Shown here piece by piece: positions 25,924 through 35,302 of a stretch of DNA of 64,000 nucleotides; the stretch's first letter is position 1; each line of letters opens with the position of its first letter. This DNA is from DATLFA01 sp039915945 (GTDB lineage Bacteria; Actinomycetota; Acidimicrobiia; Acidimicrobiales; WLNW01). The stretch lies in contig JBDSMH010000101.1 of assembly GCA_039915945.1 (NCBI GenBank), positions 1 to 64,000 of the forward strand, given 5' to 3'. The notes under the pieces were generated by a model. The model saw only the letters and a program-made list of their open reading frames with translations. It was not told where the DNA came from and ran no database searches. Both the position numbers and the translations under genes were made by a program.

Positions 25924-26784
25924 ATGTGGGACTTCGCCCGCCGCCCTCGCTGGATCTTGTCGCACCTCCTCGTGCTGGTGTTGATCGTGACCATGATCAA
26001 TCTCGGTTTCTGGCAGCTGGGACGGCTCGACGAGAAGGCGACGCTCAACGACAACATCCGCTCGCGCGGCACGTTGTCGACGTCGCCGTTCGATGCGTTG
26101 GTACCGGCAGGATCGACACGCTCGTCGACCCGCGAGGTGCAATGGCGGCGCGTGACCGCAACGGGCACCTACCGGGTCGCCGATGAGCTGGTGGTGTCCA
26201 ACCGCACCGTCAGCGGGCAGCCGGGCTTCTGGGTGCTCACGCCGTTGGTCGAGCCCAACGGATCGATCATCCCGGTGGTGCGCGGTTTCGTCTTCCGGCC
26301 CGAGTTCGAGCAGCGCGGTATCGCGAGCGTGCCCGCACCCGCGGGCGAGGTCACGATCGAAGGCGCACTGCAGGCCAGCCCCACGAGCGGTCGGTTCGGC
26401 GACGAGCCATCCAAGAGCGGTGCGGTGCCCGCGATCTCACAGGTGGACACCACCCGTCTGGCCGAGCGATGGGGCGCCACGGTGGCGCCGGTCTATCTGC
26501 GCCTCGACGCCGGCGACGGCGCCCCGAGTGCCGACGGCCCCCTGTATCCGGTGCCGGCCCCGCCCCTGTCGAAGGGCCCGCATCTCAGCTATGCGGTCCA
26601 GTGGTTCATCTTTTCTCTGATCGGCCTCGTCGGCTATCCGATGATTTTGCGCCGGCAGGCGTATGGTCGTGATCGATCGGCCGACGACGTCTGGCCCGAC
26701 GACCTCGATAATCCCAACGACGGGCACCCGGCGGCTCGTCAAAATGGGTCTTCACAAGGCACCATTGTTCGAGATACCGCCTGA
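25924..26784 (+). CDS. SURF1-family cytochrome oxidase assembly protein
   Basis: 286 residues. An N-terminal transmembrane helix (WILSHLLVLVLIVTMINLG) is followed by FWQLGRLDEK, the family hallmark. An external domain follows, and a second helix near residue 235 ends with YPMILRRQ. SURF1 helps insert heme a into cytochrome c oxidase, so this predicts an aa3-type oxidase elsewhere in the genome. The C-terminal tail is acidic and probably cytoplasmic. dapA starts 18 nt after its stop. Confidence 0.88.
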   Translation: MWDFARRPRWILSHLLVLVLIVTMINLGFWQLGRLDEKATLNDNIRSRGTLSTSPFDALVPAGSTRSSTREVQWRRVTATGTYRVADELVVSNRTVSGQPGFWVLTPLVEPNGSIIPVVRGFVFRPEFEQRGIASVPAPAGEVTIEGALQASPTSGRFGDEPSKSGAVPAISQVDTTRLAERWGATVAPVYLRLDAGDGAPSADGPLYPVPAPPLSKGPHLSYAVQWFIFSLIGLVGYPMILRRQAYGRDRSADDVWPDDLDNPNDGHPAARQNGSSQGTIVRDTA

Positions 26785-26802
26785 CGGCAAAGGAAGCACA
26801 GC

Positions 26803-27687
26803 ATGGCCCGATTCGGACGAGTACTCACGGCGATGATCACGCCGTTCGACCCTGACGGTGCGCTCGACCTCGACGGCGCGGCCAAGCTCGCGTCGTGGCT
26901 CGTAGAGCAAGGCAACGAGGGGCTCGTAGTGGCGGGCACCACCGGCGAAAGCCCAACGCTCACTCACGGAGAGCAGATCGAACTCGTGCGCGTGGTGTGC
27001 CAAGCAGTAGCGGTGCCGGTCATCGCCGGCGCGGGCAGCAACGACACGAAGGCGGCGATCGAACTCACCGAACAAGCCACCGCCGCCGGCGCCGCCGCCA
27101 TCCTCTCCGTGACCCCGTACTACAACCGTCCTTCGCAAGCCGGGCTGCTCGCGCACTACCGCGCCATCGCCGCCTCGACCGACCTGCCGATCATGCTCTA
27201 CGACATCCCGGTGCGCACTGGTCGCAAAGTCGACATGGCCACAGTGCTCGAGCTCGCGCACGATGTGTCCAACATCGTTGCGTTGAAAGATGCCGCGGGC
27301 AGCCCCTCCGAAACCGCGACATTGATCGCCAGCGCGCCTGCGGGCTTCGAGGTCTACAGCGGCGACGATGCGCTCACCTTGCCCTTGCTGGCGGTCGGGG
27401 CGGTCGGTGTCATAGGTGTCGCAACGCATTGGGCCGCGGCCGAAATGGGCGAGATGATCGATGCCTATCTCGCGGGCGATGTGCAACGCGCCCGCGAGCT
27501 CAACGCGATGTTGATCCCCTCGTGGCAATTCGAGAGCGGTGACCGCAATCCCAATCCGATCCCGACAAAGGCGATGATGAAAGTGCTCGGCCGTCCCGGC
27601 GGTGACTGCCGCCTACCGATGGGCCCCGAGCCCGACGATCTGCAAAATCGAGCTCGCGCGGTACTCGCGGGCCTCGGTCGTCCCTGA
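26803..27687 (+). CDS. dapA: 4-hydroxy-tetrahydrodipicolinate synthase
   Basis: 294 residues, normal length for DapA. It condenses pyruvate and aspartate semialdehyde, the first committed step to diaminopimelate. Seen: AGTTGESPTLTHGEQ, YYNRPSQAGLLAHY with the catalytic tyrosine, and the Schiff-base lysine K162 in VALKDAAG. AAAGGAAG lies before the ATG. The stop overlaps the ATG of rnj by one base, a coupling conserved in actinobacteria. Confidence 0.96.
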   Translation: MARFGRVLTAMITPFDPDGALDLDGAAKLASWLVEQGNEGLVVAGTTGESPTLTHGEQIELVRVVCQAVAVPVIAGAGSNDTKAAIELTEQATAAGAAAILSVTPYYNRPSQAGLLAHYRAIAASTDLPIMLYDIPVRTGRKVDMATVLELAHDVSNIVALKDAAGSPSETATLIASAPAGFEVYSGDDALTLPLLAVGAVGVIGVATHWAAAEMGEMIDAYLAGDVQRARELNAMLIPSWQFESGDRNPNPIPTKAMMKVLGRPGGDCRLPMGPEPDDLQNRARAVLAGLGRP

Positions 27688-29360
27688 TGGCTCGGCCCGT
27701 TCGTCTGGCATTCCTCGGCGGCCTCGGCCGTATCGGCCGCAATTGCGCGACCCTCGAAGTCGACGGGCGATTGCTCATCGTCGACTGCGGTCAGATGTTC
27801 CCGGATGACACCGAACCGGGCATCGACGTCATCCTTCCCGACTTCACCTACCTGCGCGAGCAGGCCGGCCGCATCGACGGTTGCCTGCTCACACACGCGC
27901 ACGAAGACCACATCGGTGCGCTGCCCTACGTGCTGCGCGACATGTCGTTCCCCATCTACGGTTCACCGTTCACGTTGGGTCTGGTGCGGCACAAGCTCGA
28001 CGAAGCCGGTCTCCTCAATCGCGCGGAGCTGATCCCGATCGGTGATCACCAGCGACGCCGCATCGGCACGTTCGACTGCGAATTCCTACCCGTGACGCAC
28101 TCGACGCCGTCGTCGTTGCTGACGGTGTTCCGCACGCCGCAAGGTGTGATCGTGCACTCGGGCGACTTCAAGATCGATCCGATGCCCGTCGATGGACGCA
28201 CCACCGACGTCGATCGAGTGGCGGCCATCGCGAAGGAAGAAGGCGTGCGCCTCCTGCTCGCGGATTCGACCAACGCCGACAGCCCCGGCGCCACGAAATC
28301 CGAAACGCATATCGGTGACGTGTTGCGCGGTGTCTTCCTCGCGAACCGCGGTCGACGCATCATCGTCGCCTCGTTTGCGAGTCACGTGCATCGTCTGCAA
28401 CAAGTGGCCGACATTGCAGTCGCCGAAGGACGCAAAATCGCCATCCTCGGTACGTCGATGGTGCGCAACACCAAGCTCGCTCGTGATATCGGCTTGATGC
28501 ACATACCGAGCAACTCGATCCTTCCCCCCGATGAGCTCAATGATCTCGATCCCGCTCGGGTCTGTGTCATCTGTACCGGTTCGCAGGGCGAGTCCCGCGC
28601 CGTGCTGTGGCAACTCGTGACGGGCGAAAATCGCTACATGTCGATCAGCAAGGACGACACCGTGGTGTTGAGCGCGCACCCGATCCCCGGCAACGAAACG
28701 TCGGTGGCCCGACTGCGCAACCGACTCACCCTGCTCGGCGCCCGCGTCGTGCACGACGGCATTCTCGAAGTGCACACCAGTGGTCACGCAAAGCAAGACG
28801 AACTGTCCACGCTCATGCGAGCGGCCAATCCCGAATGGTTCGTCCCCATCCACGGCGAGGTGGCGCACCTCGCCGCGCATGCCGAGTTGGCGCGCCACGT
28901 GCTGCCGATCGCCGAAGACCATGTCGTCGTCTGCGCGGAAGGCGACACGTTGGTGCTGTCCGACACCGGCATGGTGATGGGGCCCGAGATTCCGGCGCGT
29001 CGTGTGTACGTACACGGCACCGTCGACGGCGTCGACGATGCCGTGCTGCGCGATCGCAAGACATTGGGCGATGACGGCTTCGTCGCCATCGCGGTCGACG
29101 TGCATCTCGAAGGTAAGCCGCGCGCCGGTGAGCCGCGCGTCATCAGTCGCGGATGGGCCGCCGAGCACGACCGCACCGCGCTGCACGAAGCCGTCGCCGA
29201 TGCCGTACGCCGCTCGTTGCGTGACCTTCTCGCCGATCCGGGCGAGGACGGGACGACCCGCGAGCAAGTCGAGCGCGCTGTACGACGCGCGGCCGGCGCG
29301 ACGGTCAACGAGCGTTCACGGCGCCGACCGATGATCGTGCCCGTGGTGACATACACCTAA
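27687..29360 (+). CDS. rnj: Ribonuclease J
   Basis: 557 residues. A metallo-beta-lactamase/beta-CASP RNase with endo- and 5'-exonuclease activity in mRNA decay and rRNA maturation. The zinc motif HAHEDHIGALP is near residue 70. VHSGDFKID, DSTNADSPG and HTSGHAKQDEL follow as further metal and beta-CASP motifs. A C-terminal domain of about 100 residues is present. With pnp at 19.3 kb, the window holds both major RNA-decay nucleases. Confidence 0.96.
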   Translation: MARPVRLAFLGGLGRIGRNCATLEVDGRLLIVDCGQMFPDDTEPGIDVILPDFTYLREQAGRIDGCLLTHAHEDHIGALPYVLRDMSFPIYGSPFTLGLVRHKLDEAGLLNRAELIPIGDHQRRRIGTFDCEFLPVTHSTPSSLLTVFRTPQGVIVHSGDFKIDPMPVDGRTTDVDRVAAIAKEEGVRLLLADSTNADSPGATKSETHIGDVLRGVFLANRGRRIIVASFASHVHRLQQVADIAVAEGRKIAILGTSMVRNTKLARDIGLMHIPSNSILPPDELNDLDPARVCVICTGSQGESRAVLWQLVTGENRYMSISKDDTVVLSAHPIPGNETSVARLRNRLTLLGARVVHDGILEVHTSGHAKQDELSTLMRAANPEWFVPIHGEVAHLAAHAELARHVLPIAEDHVVVCAEGDTLVLSDTGMVMGPEIPARRVYVHGTVDGVDDAVLRDRKTLGDDGFVAIAVDVHLEGKPRAGEPRVISRGWAAEHDRTALHEAVADAVRRSLRDLLADPGEDGTTREQVERAVRRAAGATVNERSRRRPMIVPVVTYT

Positions 29361-29457
29361 ACACGATGCACTGAAAGCATTCGACAGCCATCGAACGTGG
29401 CGACGACGCGAACCCAGCGCGGATGCCCGTGAGGCTGGTGTTAGCTTTGGGCTCATT

Positions 29458-31875
29458 GTGGCCCAACGTAAGAGCACCGCGACCCGTCCGTCCCGTTCTC
29501 GCCCAGTAGCGCAGCCGCCTCTCGTCCAGCGCGTCGTCGGCGCCGCGTTCGACGGACGGGGTCACGACGTGTGGGGGATGGTCTTCGTCGTCGCCGGCCT
29601 CGTCTCGGGCCTGGCCATCTACTTCGACCTGGGCGGTCCCCTCGGACAGTTCATCGATGATGCGTCCGGCTTCTTCGTCGGCCTGTTGCGGGTACTGATG
29701 CCCCCCGCGCTCGTCGGCTGCGGTGTCCTGTTGATCCGCAGTGGTGGCGACAAAGAACGCGAAGGCGACGACTTCCGCACGATCACCGGCGCAGTCGTCG
29801 TTCTCGTCGCGCTGGCCGGGTTCTGTCATCTCTATGGTGGCCAGCCCTCGCTCAACGCCGACGACCGCGTCGCCAATCTCTCTGACGCCGGCGGTCTGCT
29901 GGGTGTCGCCGTCGGGGGACCGCTCCAGTCGATCGCGTGGACCTTCGGCGCGTCGATCGTGCTCGCGGCGATTGCGTTCCTGGGCGCGGTCATGTTCATC
30001 GGTATCCCGGTGCGTGACGCGGTTGGCATCGTGCGCGGTGCCATCGCACCGATCGGCACCGCCATCCGGCGTGCGTTCCAGTCCCTCTTCACGCTCGGTC
30101 GCGATCGCGACGCCGTCCACCAAGACGATGAAAACCTCGACGGAATGATCGACTTGCGCGATCCGCGCCCTGGCCTGATGACACCGTTCGACCACGCCGC
30201 GCTGGACGACGACGAAGTAGAAGTCGACGAAGAAGAAGCACCCGTCGCGACCGCGTCGCGCCGCTCGCCGCGCCCGCCGAAGAAGCCGGCCGATACCGCC
30301 GAGCTGCAGCCAGTGGTCGAGGCGACGCAACTTGCCATCGACCTCGGTCCTGCGCTCGTGGCGTCACCGTGGAAGCTGCCGCCGATGTCGTTGCTCAAAC
30401 GCTCGGCGGCGCGCGAGGTCGACACTGCTCGCGTCAGCGAACGGGGCCATCAACTCGAGCGGGCGCTCGCCGAGCACGGCGTGCAGACCCGTCTCGTCAA
30501 CATGGTGGTCGGGCCGACAGTGACCCGTTACGAACTCGAGCTCGGTCCCGGCGTCAAGGTCGCCCGTGTCACGAGCCTCAACCGCGACATCGCCTATGCG
30601 ATGGCATCGGCCGACGTGCGCATCCTTGCGCCGATCCCCGGCAAGCAGGCGATCGGTGTCGAGGTGCCCAATACCGATCGGCAGGTCGTCGCGCTGGGCG
30701 ACATCCTTGCGTCGAGCGAAGCGCGCAACGCCAAGGATCCGCTCGAGGTCGCGATCGGGCGCGACATCAACGGGCGTGCCGTGCTAATCAACTTGGCGAC
30801 GATGCCCCACATCCTGATCGCCGGCGCGACCGGTGCCGGCAAGTCGTCGTGCCTCAACTCGATCATCACATCGATCCTGATGCGCTCGACGCCCGACCAG
30901 GTGCGCATGATCCTCGTCGATCCCAAGCGGGTCGAGATGAGTCAGTACGAGCGAGTGCCGCACTTGTTGACCGCCGTGGTGACCGACCCCAAGAAGGCCG
31001 CCAACGCGCTCGCGTGGGCCGTGCGGGAGATGGAACGTCGCTACGACTTGCTGCACCACTGCGGCTTTCGCGACATCACCGGCTACAACGCCGCGTTCGA
31101 CAAGGACGAGCTCAAGCCGGCGCTCGGCGAAGCCGAACCCGACGGCACGCCCAAGGAGTACAAGCGGCTGCCCTTGATCGTCGTCGTCGTCGACGAGCTC
31201 GCCGACCTCATGATGGTTGCCGCCCGCGACGTCGAAGATTCGATCTGTCGCATCGCGCAGATGGCCCGCGCCGTCGGCATCCACCTCGTCATCGCCACGC
31301 AGCGCCCGTCGGTCAACGTGATCACGGGCTTGATCAAAGCCAACGTTCCGGCCCGGCTGGCGTTCGCAGTGTCGAGTCAGACCGACAGCCGCGTCATCCT
31401 CGACCAACCGGGCGCCGAGCGACTCGTGGGCAAGGGCGACATGTTGCTGCTCGGGCCGTCCTCGTCGGCACCGCAGCGCATCCAGGGCTCGTGGGTCACC
31501 GAAGAAGAGTGCCGGGCCGTCGTGGGCACCTGGCGGCGCCAAGCCCCCAAGGTCGACTACGACAACACCGTCGCCACCGACAAGGGTCCCGGCGGCGGCG
31601 ACAATGCTGCAGATCCCGTCACCGGCGGGTCGAACCGCCACGACGGTGACGACGAGGACGACCTGTTGTGGGAAGCGATGGAGCTGGTGGTCGCCAGCCG
31701 ACTCGGCTCCACGTCCATGTTGCAACGCAAGCTGCGCGTCGGCTTCGCCCGCGCCGGTCGCCTCATGGACCTTCTCGAGAACCGCGGCGTCGTCGGGCCC
31801 TCCGAGGGATCCAAGGCGCGCGACGTCTATATGACGGCCGAAGAGTTCGCAGAGCTCAAGAGCAGCCACACGTAG
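29458..31875 (+). CDS. ftsK: DNA translocase FtsK/SpoIIIE
   Basis: 805 residues from a GTG. It pumps chromosomal DNA through the closing septum. The N-terminal 200 residues contain about four membrane helices. An acidic linker follows, then the motor: GATGAGKSSCLN (Walker A, about residue 455), VVVVDELADLMM (Walker B), RMARAVGIHLVIATQRPSVNVITG and SRVILDQPGAERLVGKGDMLL. The C-terminal winged-helix gamma domain (STSMLQRKLRVGFARAGRLMDLLENRGVVG) should read polar DNA motifs. TTAGCTTTGGGC lies shortly upstream and may hold the promoter. Confidence 0.96.
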   Translation: MAQRKSTATRPSRSRPVAQPPLVQRVVGAAFDGRGHDVWGMVFVVAGLVSGLAIYFDLGGPLGQFIDDASGFFVGLLRVLMPPALVGCGVLLIRSGGDKEREGDDFRTITGAVVVLVALAGFCHLYGGQPSLNADDRVANLSDAGGLLGVAVGGPLQSIAWTFGASIVLAAIAFLGAVMFIGIPVRDAVGIVRGAIAPIGTAIRRAFQSLFTLGRDRDAVHQDDENLDGMIDLRDPRPGLMTPFDHAALDDDEVEVDEEEAPVATASRRSPRPPKKPADTAELQPVVEATQLAIDLGPALVASPWKLPPMSLLKRSAAREVDTARVSERGHQLERALAEHGVQTRLVNMVVGPTVTRYELELGPGVKVARVTSLNRDIAYAMASADVRILAPIPGKQAIGVEVPNTDRQVVALGDILASSEARNAKDPLEVAIGRDINGRAVLINLATMPHILIAGATGAGKSSCLNSIITSILMRSTPDQVRMILVDPKRVEMSQYERVPHLLTAVVTDPKKAANALAWAVREMERRYDLLHHCGFRDITGYNAAFDKDELKPALGEAEPDGTPKEYKRLPLIVVVVDELADLMMVAARDVEDSICRIAQMARAVGIHLVIATQRPSVNVITGLIKANVPARLAFAVSSQTDSRVILDQPGAERLVGKGDMLLLGPSSSAPQRIQGSWVTEEECRAVVGTWRRQAPKVDYDNTVATDKGPGGGDNAADPVTGGSNRHDGDDEDDLLWEAMELVVASRLGSTSMLQRKLRVGFARAGRLMDLLENRGVVGPSEGSKARDVYMTAEEFAELKSSHT

Positions 31876-31942
31876 CGCAAATGAACCGTTCGCGGGTCCG
31901 CACCCGACAGAGAGTCAGCCCACTCTGTCGCAAGGACTCGCC

Positions 31943-32830
31943 ATGGCACGTTTCAGTTCAACCCGGGCTCGCCGTTGGTTCGCCACCGGGGTCTTCGCGA
32001 TCGCGTTGTTCATCGCGGCGCGCGTCGGCTACAAACCGGCGGGCGCGGTGCTCTTCGGCTTCGCGCTGTTGACCCCACTCGAGCGCATATTCCGCCGCCA
32101 CGATCAACCCGTGCGCCGTCCCGGTCTGCGCACCGATGTCGTGCATCTGCTGTTGACGTCCGCGGTGGCGACGGCAGCATCGGTGCTACCCGTGATCGTC
32201 GGGTTCATCGTGACGCGGCCGCTGCCTCGCCTCGATGGCGTGGTCGCGCAATGGCCGCTCATCGCGCAGGCGATCTGGGCGCTGTTGTGGATCGAGCTCG
32301 CGGTGTATTGGGCGCACCGCCTTCTGCACACGGTGCCGTTGTTCTGGCGCTTCCACAAGATCCACCACTCGTCGACGCGCCTCGACTGGATCGCCGGAGC
32401 GCGCAGCCACCCGTTCGATCGCGCCATCGGTGTCGGCATCGCCGTCGTCCCGGCGTTCGTTCTTGGCGTGCGCCCCATCCAGTTCGGCGCGTTCGCGGCG
32501 GTGCAAGGCATCTTCGCGGTCCTGCTGCACGCGAACGTACGGTGGCGCCTGCGCCCGCTCGGCCGTGTCGTGGCGACAACCGAGTTCCATCACTGGCACC
32601 ACAGCCTCGGCAACGACGCGCGCAATGCGAATTACGCGGCGTTCCTACCGATCTTCGACATCGCCTTCGGTACGTACCACATGCCACGCGACGCTCGCCC
32701 CGAGCGCTACGGCGTGTGGGACCACGTGCCGCACGGATGGTGGGCGCAGCTCAAGGACCCGTTCCGCAAGCGCTCGACGGCGCCCACGAGGCCCCGAGGG
32801 TCCTTCGACGGCCTCCCCGTGCCCTTTTGA
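31943..32830 (+). CDS. Fatty acid hydroxylase / sterol desaturase superfamily membrane protein
   Basis: 295 residues with about four membrane helices. The eight-histidine di-iron pattern is present: HRLLH, FHKIHHS and, later, EFHHWHHS. The superfamily hydroxylates or desaturates lipids, sterols or carotenoids using O2. AAGGA precedes the ATG. It is the first of the accessory genes inserted between ftsK and rimO, and has no lipid-pathway neighbours to specify its substrate. Confidence 0.85.
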   Translation: MARFSSTRARRWFATGVFAIALFIAARVGYKPAGAVLFGFALLTPLERIFRRHDQPVRRPGLRTDVVHLLLTSAVATAASVLPVIVGFIVTRPLPRLDGVVAQWPLIAQAIWALLWIELAVYWAHRLLHTVPLFWRFHKIHHSSTRLDWIAGARSHPFDRAIGVGIAVVPAFVLGVRPIQFGAFAAVQGIFAVLLHANVRWRLRPLGRVVATTEFHHWHHSLGNDARNANYAAFLPIFDIAFGTYHMPRDARPERYGVWDHVPHGWWAQLKDPFRKRSTAPTRPRGSFDGLPVPF

Positions 32831-32857
32831 CGGCCACGATGCAACCGATGGTGATGA

Positions 32858-33394
32858 GTGGACTACGGCGCGGCTGACCAAGCGCTACTGGCGCAGATCG
32901 CGTCGGGTGACCGCGCGGCCCTCGAGGCGCTCTACCGCCGCCACAGCCCGTGGATCACGGCGCGCTTGCAACATCGCTGCGCGGATCGCGACCTCGTCGA
33001 CACGGCGGTGCAGGACACGTTCCTCGCGGCGTGGCGCGGCGCGAAGCGCTATTCGGGTCGAGGCGACGTCGGCGCGTGGTTGTGGGGGATCGCCATTCGC
33101 AAGTTGATCGATCAACTGCGCGCACGGCGACCGACCCCGATAGAACCCGAGTTGGTAAACCCCTCGGTGACCGACGCGGTGTCCTTCGAGGAAGAGCTCT
33201 TGGGGTCGGGCGCATTCGGTTCGGTCGGTCCGGCATTGGCTCGCCTCGAGCCGGATCTGCAAGCAGTGCTGCTCGCAATTGCGATCGACGGATTGACGAC
33301 GAAAGAAGCGGCCCGCCTCCTCGGCGTGCCGCAGGGAACTGTGAAGACACGATTGATGCGGGCCCGAGCGCAACTGCGCGCGGGCTTGGCATAG
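32858..33394 (+). CDS. ECF-type RNA polymerase sigma factor
   Basis: 178 residues from a GTG. Region 2 (DRAALEALYRRHSPWITARLQHRC...VQDTFLAAWRGAKRYSGRGDVGAWLWGIAIRKLIDQLR) and region 4 (LEPDLQAVLLAIAIDGLTTKEAARLLGVPQGTVKTRLMRARAQLR) are both complete. Region 3 is absent, as expected for ECF sigmas. The next gene, 12 nt on, encodes a membrane protein in the usual anti-sigma position, followed by an ABC ATPase. The signal and regulon are unknown. Confidence 0.92.
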   Translation: MDYGAADQALLAQIASGDRAALEALYRRHSPWITARLQHRCADRDLVDTAVQDTFLAAWRGAKRYSGRGDVGAWLWGIAIRKLIDQLRARRPTPIEPELVNPSVTDAVSFEEELLGSGAFGSVGPALARLEPDLQAVLLAIAIDGLTTKEAARLLGVPQGTVKTRLMRARAQLRAGLA

Positions 33395-33406
33395 GGAGAC
33401 GGCGTT

Positions 33407-34126
33407 ATGGACGCGACATCGGGATGGGCGACAGTGACGCCACAACGACTCGACGCGAACTGGCGCGGGATCGTTGCCGAACTCGACGTGCCCGCGCGCA
33501 GCAAGGTCGAGCGTGTGTTGCTGGCGGTGCGGATGCCCGAACCCATCGCGCGTACGTTGGTCGCGACGCCGGCGCTACGACGCGCGTGGTTCGTCGCCAC
33601 CGGCGTGGCGTTGTTGTTCGGGCTCGGCGCAGCCGATACGTCGAAACCCGGCGCCAGCTTGATGATGTTGCTCGCCCTCGCGCCGATGGTGCCCGTCGTC
33701 GGGGTCACGCTCGCGTACGGGCCCGGCTCGGACCCCGCCCACGAGGTGACGCTCGCGACGCCGATGAGTGGGCTACGACTCGTGCTGTTGCGTTCGACGG
33801 CCGTGATCGCGTGTTCGATGGCCGCAGCTGGCATCGCGACGCTGTTGTTGCGGGACAAGACGTGGATGTCGATCGCGTGGCTCGTGCCATCGCTCGCGCT
33901 ACCGGCCGTATGTTTGGCGCTCTCGACGTACGTCGCCCCGAGACGCGCCGCGGTGCTGGTCGCCGTGTTGTGGCTCATGCCGCTGAGCGTCGTCAATCGC
34001 AACGTGACCGACGAACTCGTCGTGTTTCGCCAGTGGGGACAACTCGCGTTGGCGGGGCTGGCGGTCGGCGCGGCCGCGGTCGTGTCGGTACGCCGAGAGA
34101 CGTTCGATCGACTGGTGGCGCCGTGA
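33407..34126 (+). CDS. Polytopic membrane protein downstream of ECF sigma (possible anti-sigma or ABC permease)
   Basis: 239 residues with GGAG before the ATG. Residues 1-60 look soluble; about six hydrophobic segments follow from residue 62 to the end. No zinc-finger HxxxCxxC anti-sigma motif is seen. Because it lies between a sigma factor and an ABC ATPase and overlaps the ATPase start (GTGA), it may be a membrane partner of both: a membrane-bound sigma regulator, an ABC-2-like permease, or a fusion of the roles. No family is recognised with confidence. Confidence 0.6.
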   Translation: MDATSGWATVTPQRLDANWRGIVAELDVPARSKVERVLLAVRMPEPIARTLVATPALRRAWFVATGVALLFGLGAADTSKPGASLMMLLALAPMVPVVGVTLAYGPGSDPAHEVTLATPMSGLRLVLLRSTAVIACSMAAAGIATLLLRDKTWMSIAWLVPSLALPAVCLALSTYVAPRRAAVLVAVLWLMPLSVVNRNVTDELVVFRQWGQLALAGLAVGAAAVVSVRRETFDRLVAP

Positions 34127-34962
34127 GCGCGTCGGTGATGGTGCTCGATGCGCACAAGCGCTTCGGTTCGCGGGCGGCGCTCGCCGGTGTGAGCCTTAGT
34201 GCGTCGCGCGGCGTGACCACGATCCTCGGTCCGAACGGCGCGGGCAAGACATCGCTGTTGCGCGCGCTCGCGACTGTGCAGGCGCTCGACGCTGGCGGCA
34301 TCACTATCGACGGTCTCGATGCGACGGACCGGCACCAGCGCGTCGAGATCCGCCGCCGGCTCGGCTATCTACCGCAGGACATCGCGTTCTCGCTGCGCGC
34401 CACAGCGTTCGACGTCGTGGACTACCTCTCGGTGCTCAAGGGTTGGCGCGACCCTCGAGCACGTCGGCGCGAGGTATGGCTCGCGCTCGATCGCGTCGGG
34501 CTGTCGGCGCGCGCCGGCGATCGCGTGGGCACGCTCAGCGGCGGGATGCGCCAACGTCTCGGTCTCGCGCAGGCGATCTGCGGCTCGCCGCCGCTCATCG
34601 TGCTCGACGAACCATCGACCGGGTTCGACCCGGCCCAACGCCTCGAACTGCGCACGTTGCTGAGCGAACTCGCCCGGCACTCGACGATCGTGGTGTCGAC
34701 GCATCAGACCGACGACGCGGCCGTGTGTAGCGACGTGGTTCTCGTGCTCGACGGCGGTCAACTGCGATTCAGCGGCACTCCCGCACAGCTCGCCGCGTTG
34801 GCGCGCGGCCACACGTGGCGTGCCGCGGCGACGACGGGCAACGAGCGGGCGTGGTGGCGCTTGCCCAGCGGGGGGTATCGCTGCATCGGCGATCCGCCAC
34901 CGGGCGCCGACGTCGACGAGCCGACCGTCGAGGATGGGTACCTCCTACTCGTCGAGCCATAG
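34123..34962 (+). CDS. ABC transporter ATP-binding protein
   Basis: 279 residues from a GTG overlapping the previous stop. Walker A GPNGAGKTS, Q-loop LPQDIAF, signature LSGGMRQRLGLAQA, Walker B LIVLDEPSTGFDP and the switch histidine in VVSTHQTDD are all present. The C-terminus has about 60 extra residues typical of ABC-2 exporters. Its membrane partner is probably the preceding gene. The sigma-membrane protein-ATPase order suggests a stress-responsive exporter unit. Confidence 0.88.
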   Translation: MSASVMVLDAHKRFGSRAALAGVSLSASRGVTTILGPNGAGKTSLLRALATVQALDAGGITIDGLDATDRHQRVEIRRRLGYLPQDIAFSLRATAFDVVDYLSVLKGWRDPRARRREVWLALDRVGLSARAGDRVGTLSGGMRQRLGLAQAICGSPPLIVLDEPSTGFDPAQRLELRTLLSELARHSTIVVSTHQTDDAAVCSDVVLVLDGGQLRFSGTPAQLAALARGHTWRAAATTGNERAWWRLPSGGYRCIGDPPPGADVDEPTVEDGYLLLVEP

Positions 34963-35019
34963 ATCGGTAGCGATCAGGACGCGGCGCGGGCCCGAGCGGC
35001 CCGCGGCTGAGCGGGGATA

Positions 35020-35025
35020 TAGCGT
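35020..35025 (+). promoter_or_regulatory. Leaderless -10 element (TAGCGT) for small membrane protein
   Basis: TAGCGT, within TATAGCGT, lies 6 nt before the ATG at 35032. Confidence 0.5.
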
Positions 35026-35031
35026 TCGGAC

Positions 35032-35283
35032 ATGGATCCGAGCGAGCAGCAACCGTCGTCGGCTCCGGTCGACCGCGGACTCGACTCGATCGCGGACCTG
35101 CGGGCGTTCACGCGGCTGCTGTTCTTCGGCCTCGTCGGTGTCTTGATCATCGGCACCCTCGTGATGATCCTCGCCCGCAAGTGGTCGGTGCTACTGCTGT
35201 TGATCGGTGCCTACGCGGTGATCGCGGTCATCCAGTGGATTGCCGTGCGCCACCGCCTCGCCGGCAAGCGCGACCCCCGCTAG
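35032..35283 (+). CDS. Small two-helix membrane protein
   Basis: 83 residues. A soluble N-terminus of about 28 residues is followed by two hydrophobic helices (LLFFGLVGVLIIGTLVMIL and VLLLLIGAYAVIAVIQWIAV) and a basic tail, so both ends are probably cytoplasmic. It has its own leaderless-type promoter. No family recognised. Confidence 0.65.
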   Translation: MDPSEQQPSSAPVDRGLDSIADLRAFTRLLFFGLVGVLIIGTLVMILARKWSVLLLLIGAYAVIAVIQWIAVRHRLAGKRDPR

Positions 35284-35302
35284 CGGCCGAACGGGCAGCG
35301 AT

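Noticed and set aside
32950..34122. Open frame upstream of the ABC ATPase reading through the sigma factor and membrane protein genes
   Set aside because: The peptide is Arg-rich with no domain; the ATPase start at the GTGA overlap explains the frame.
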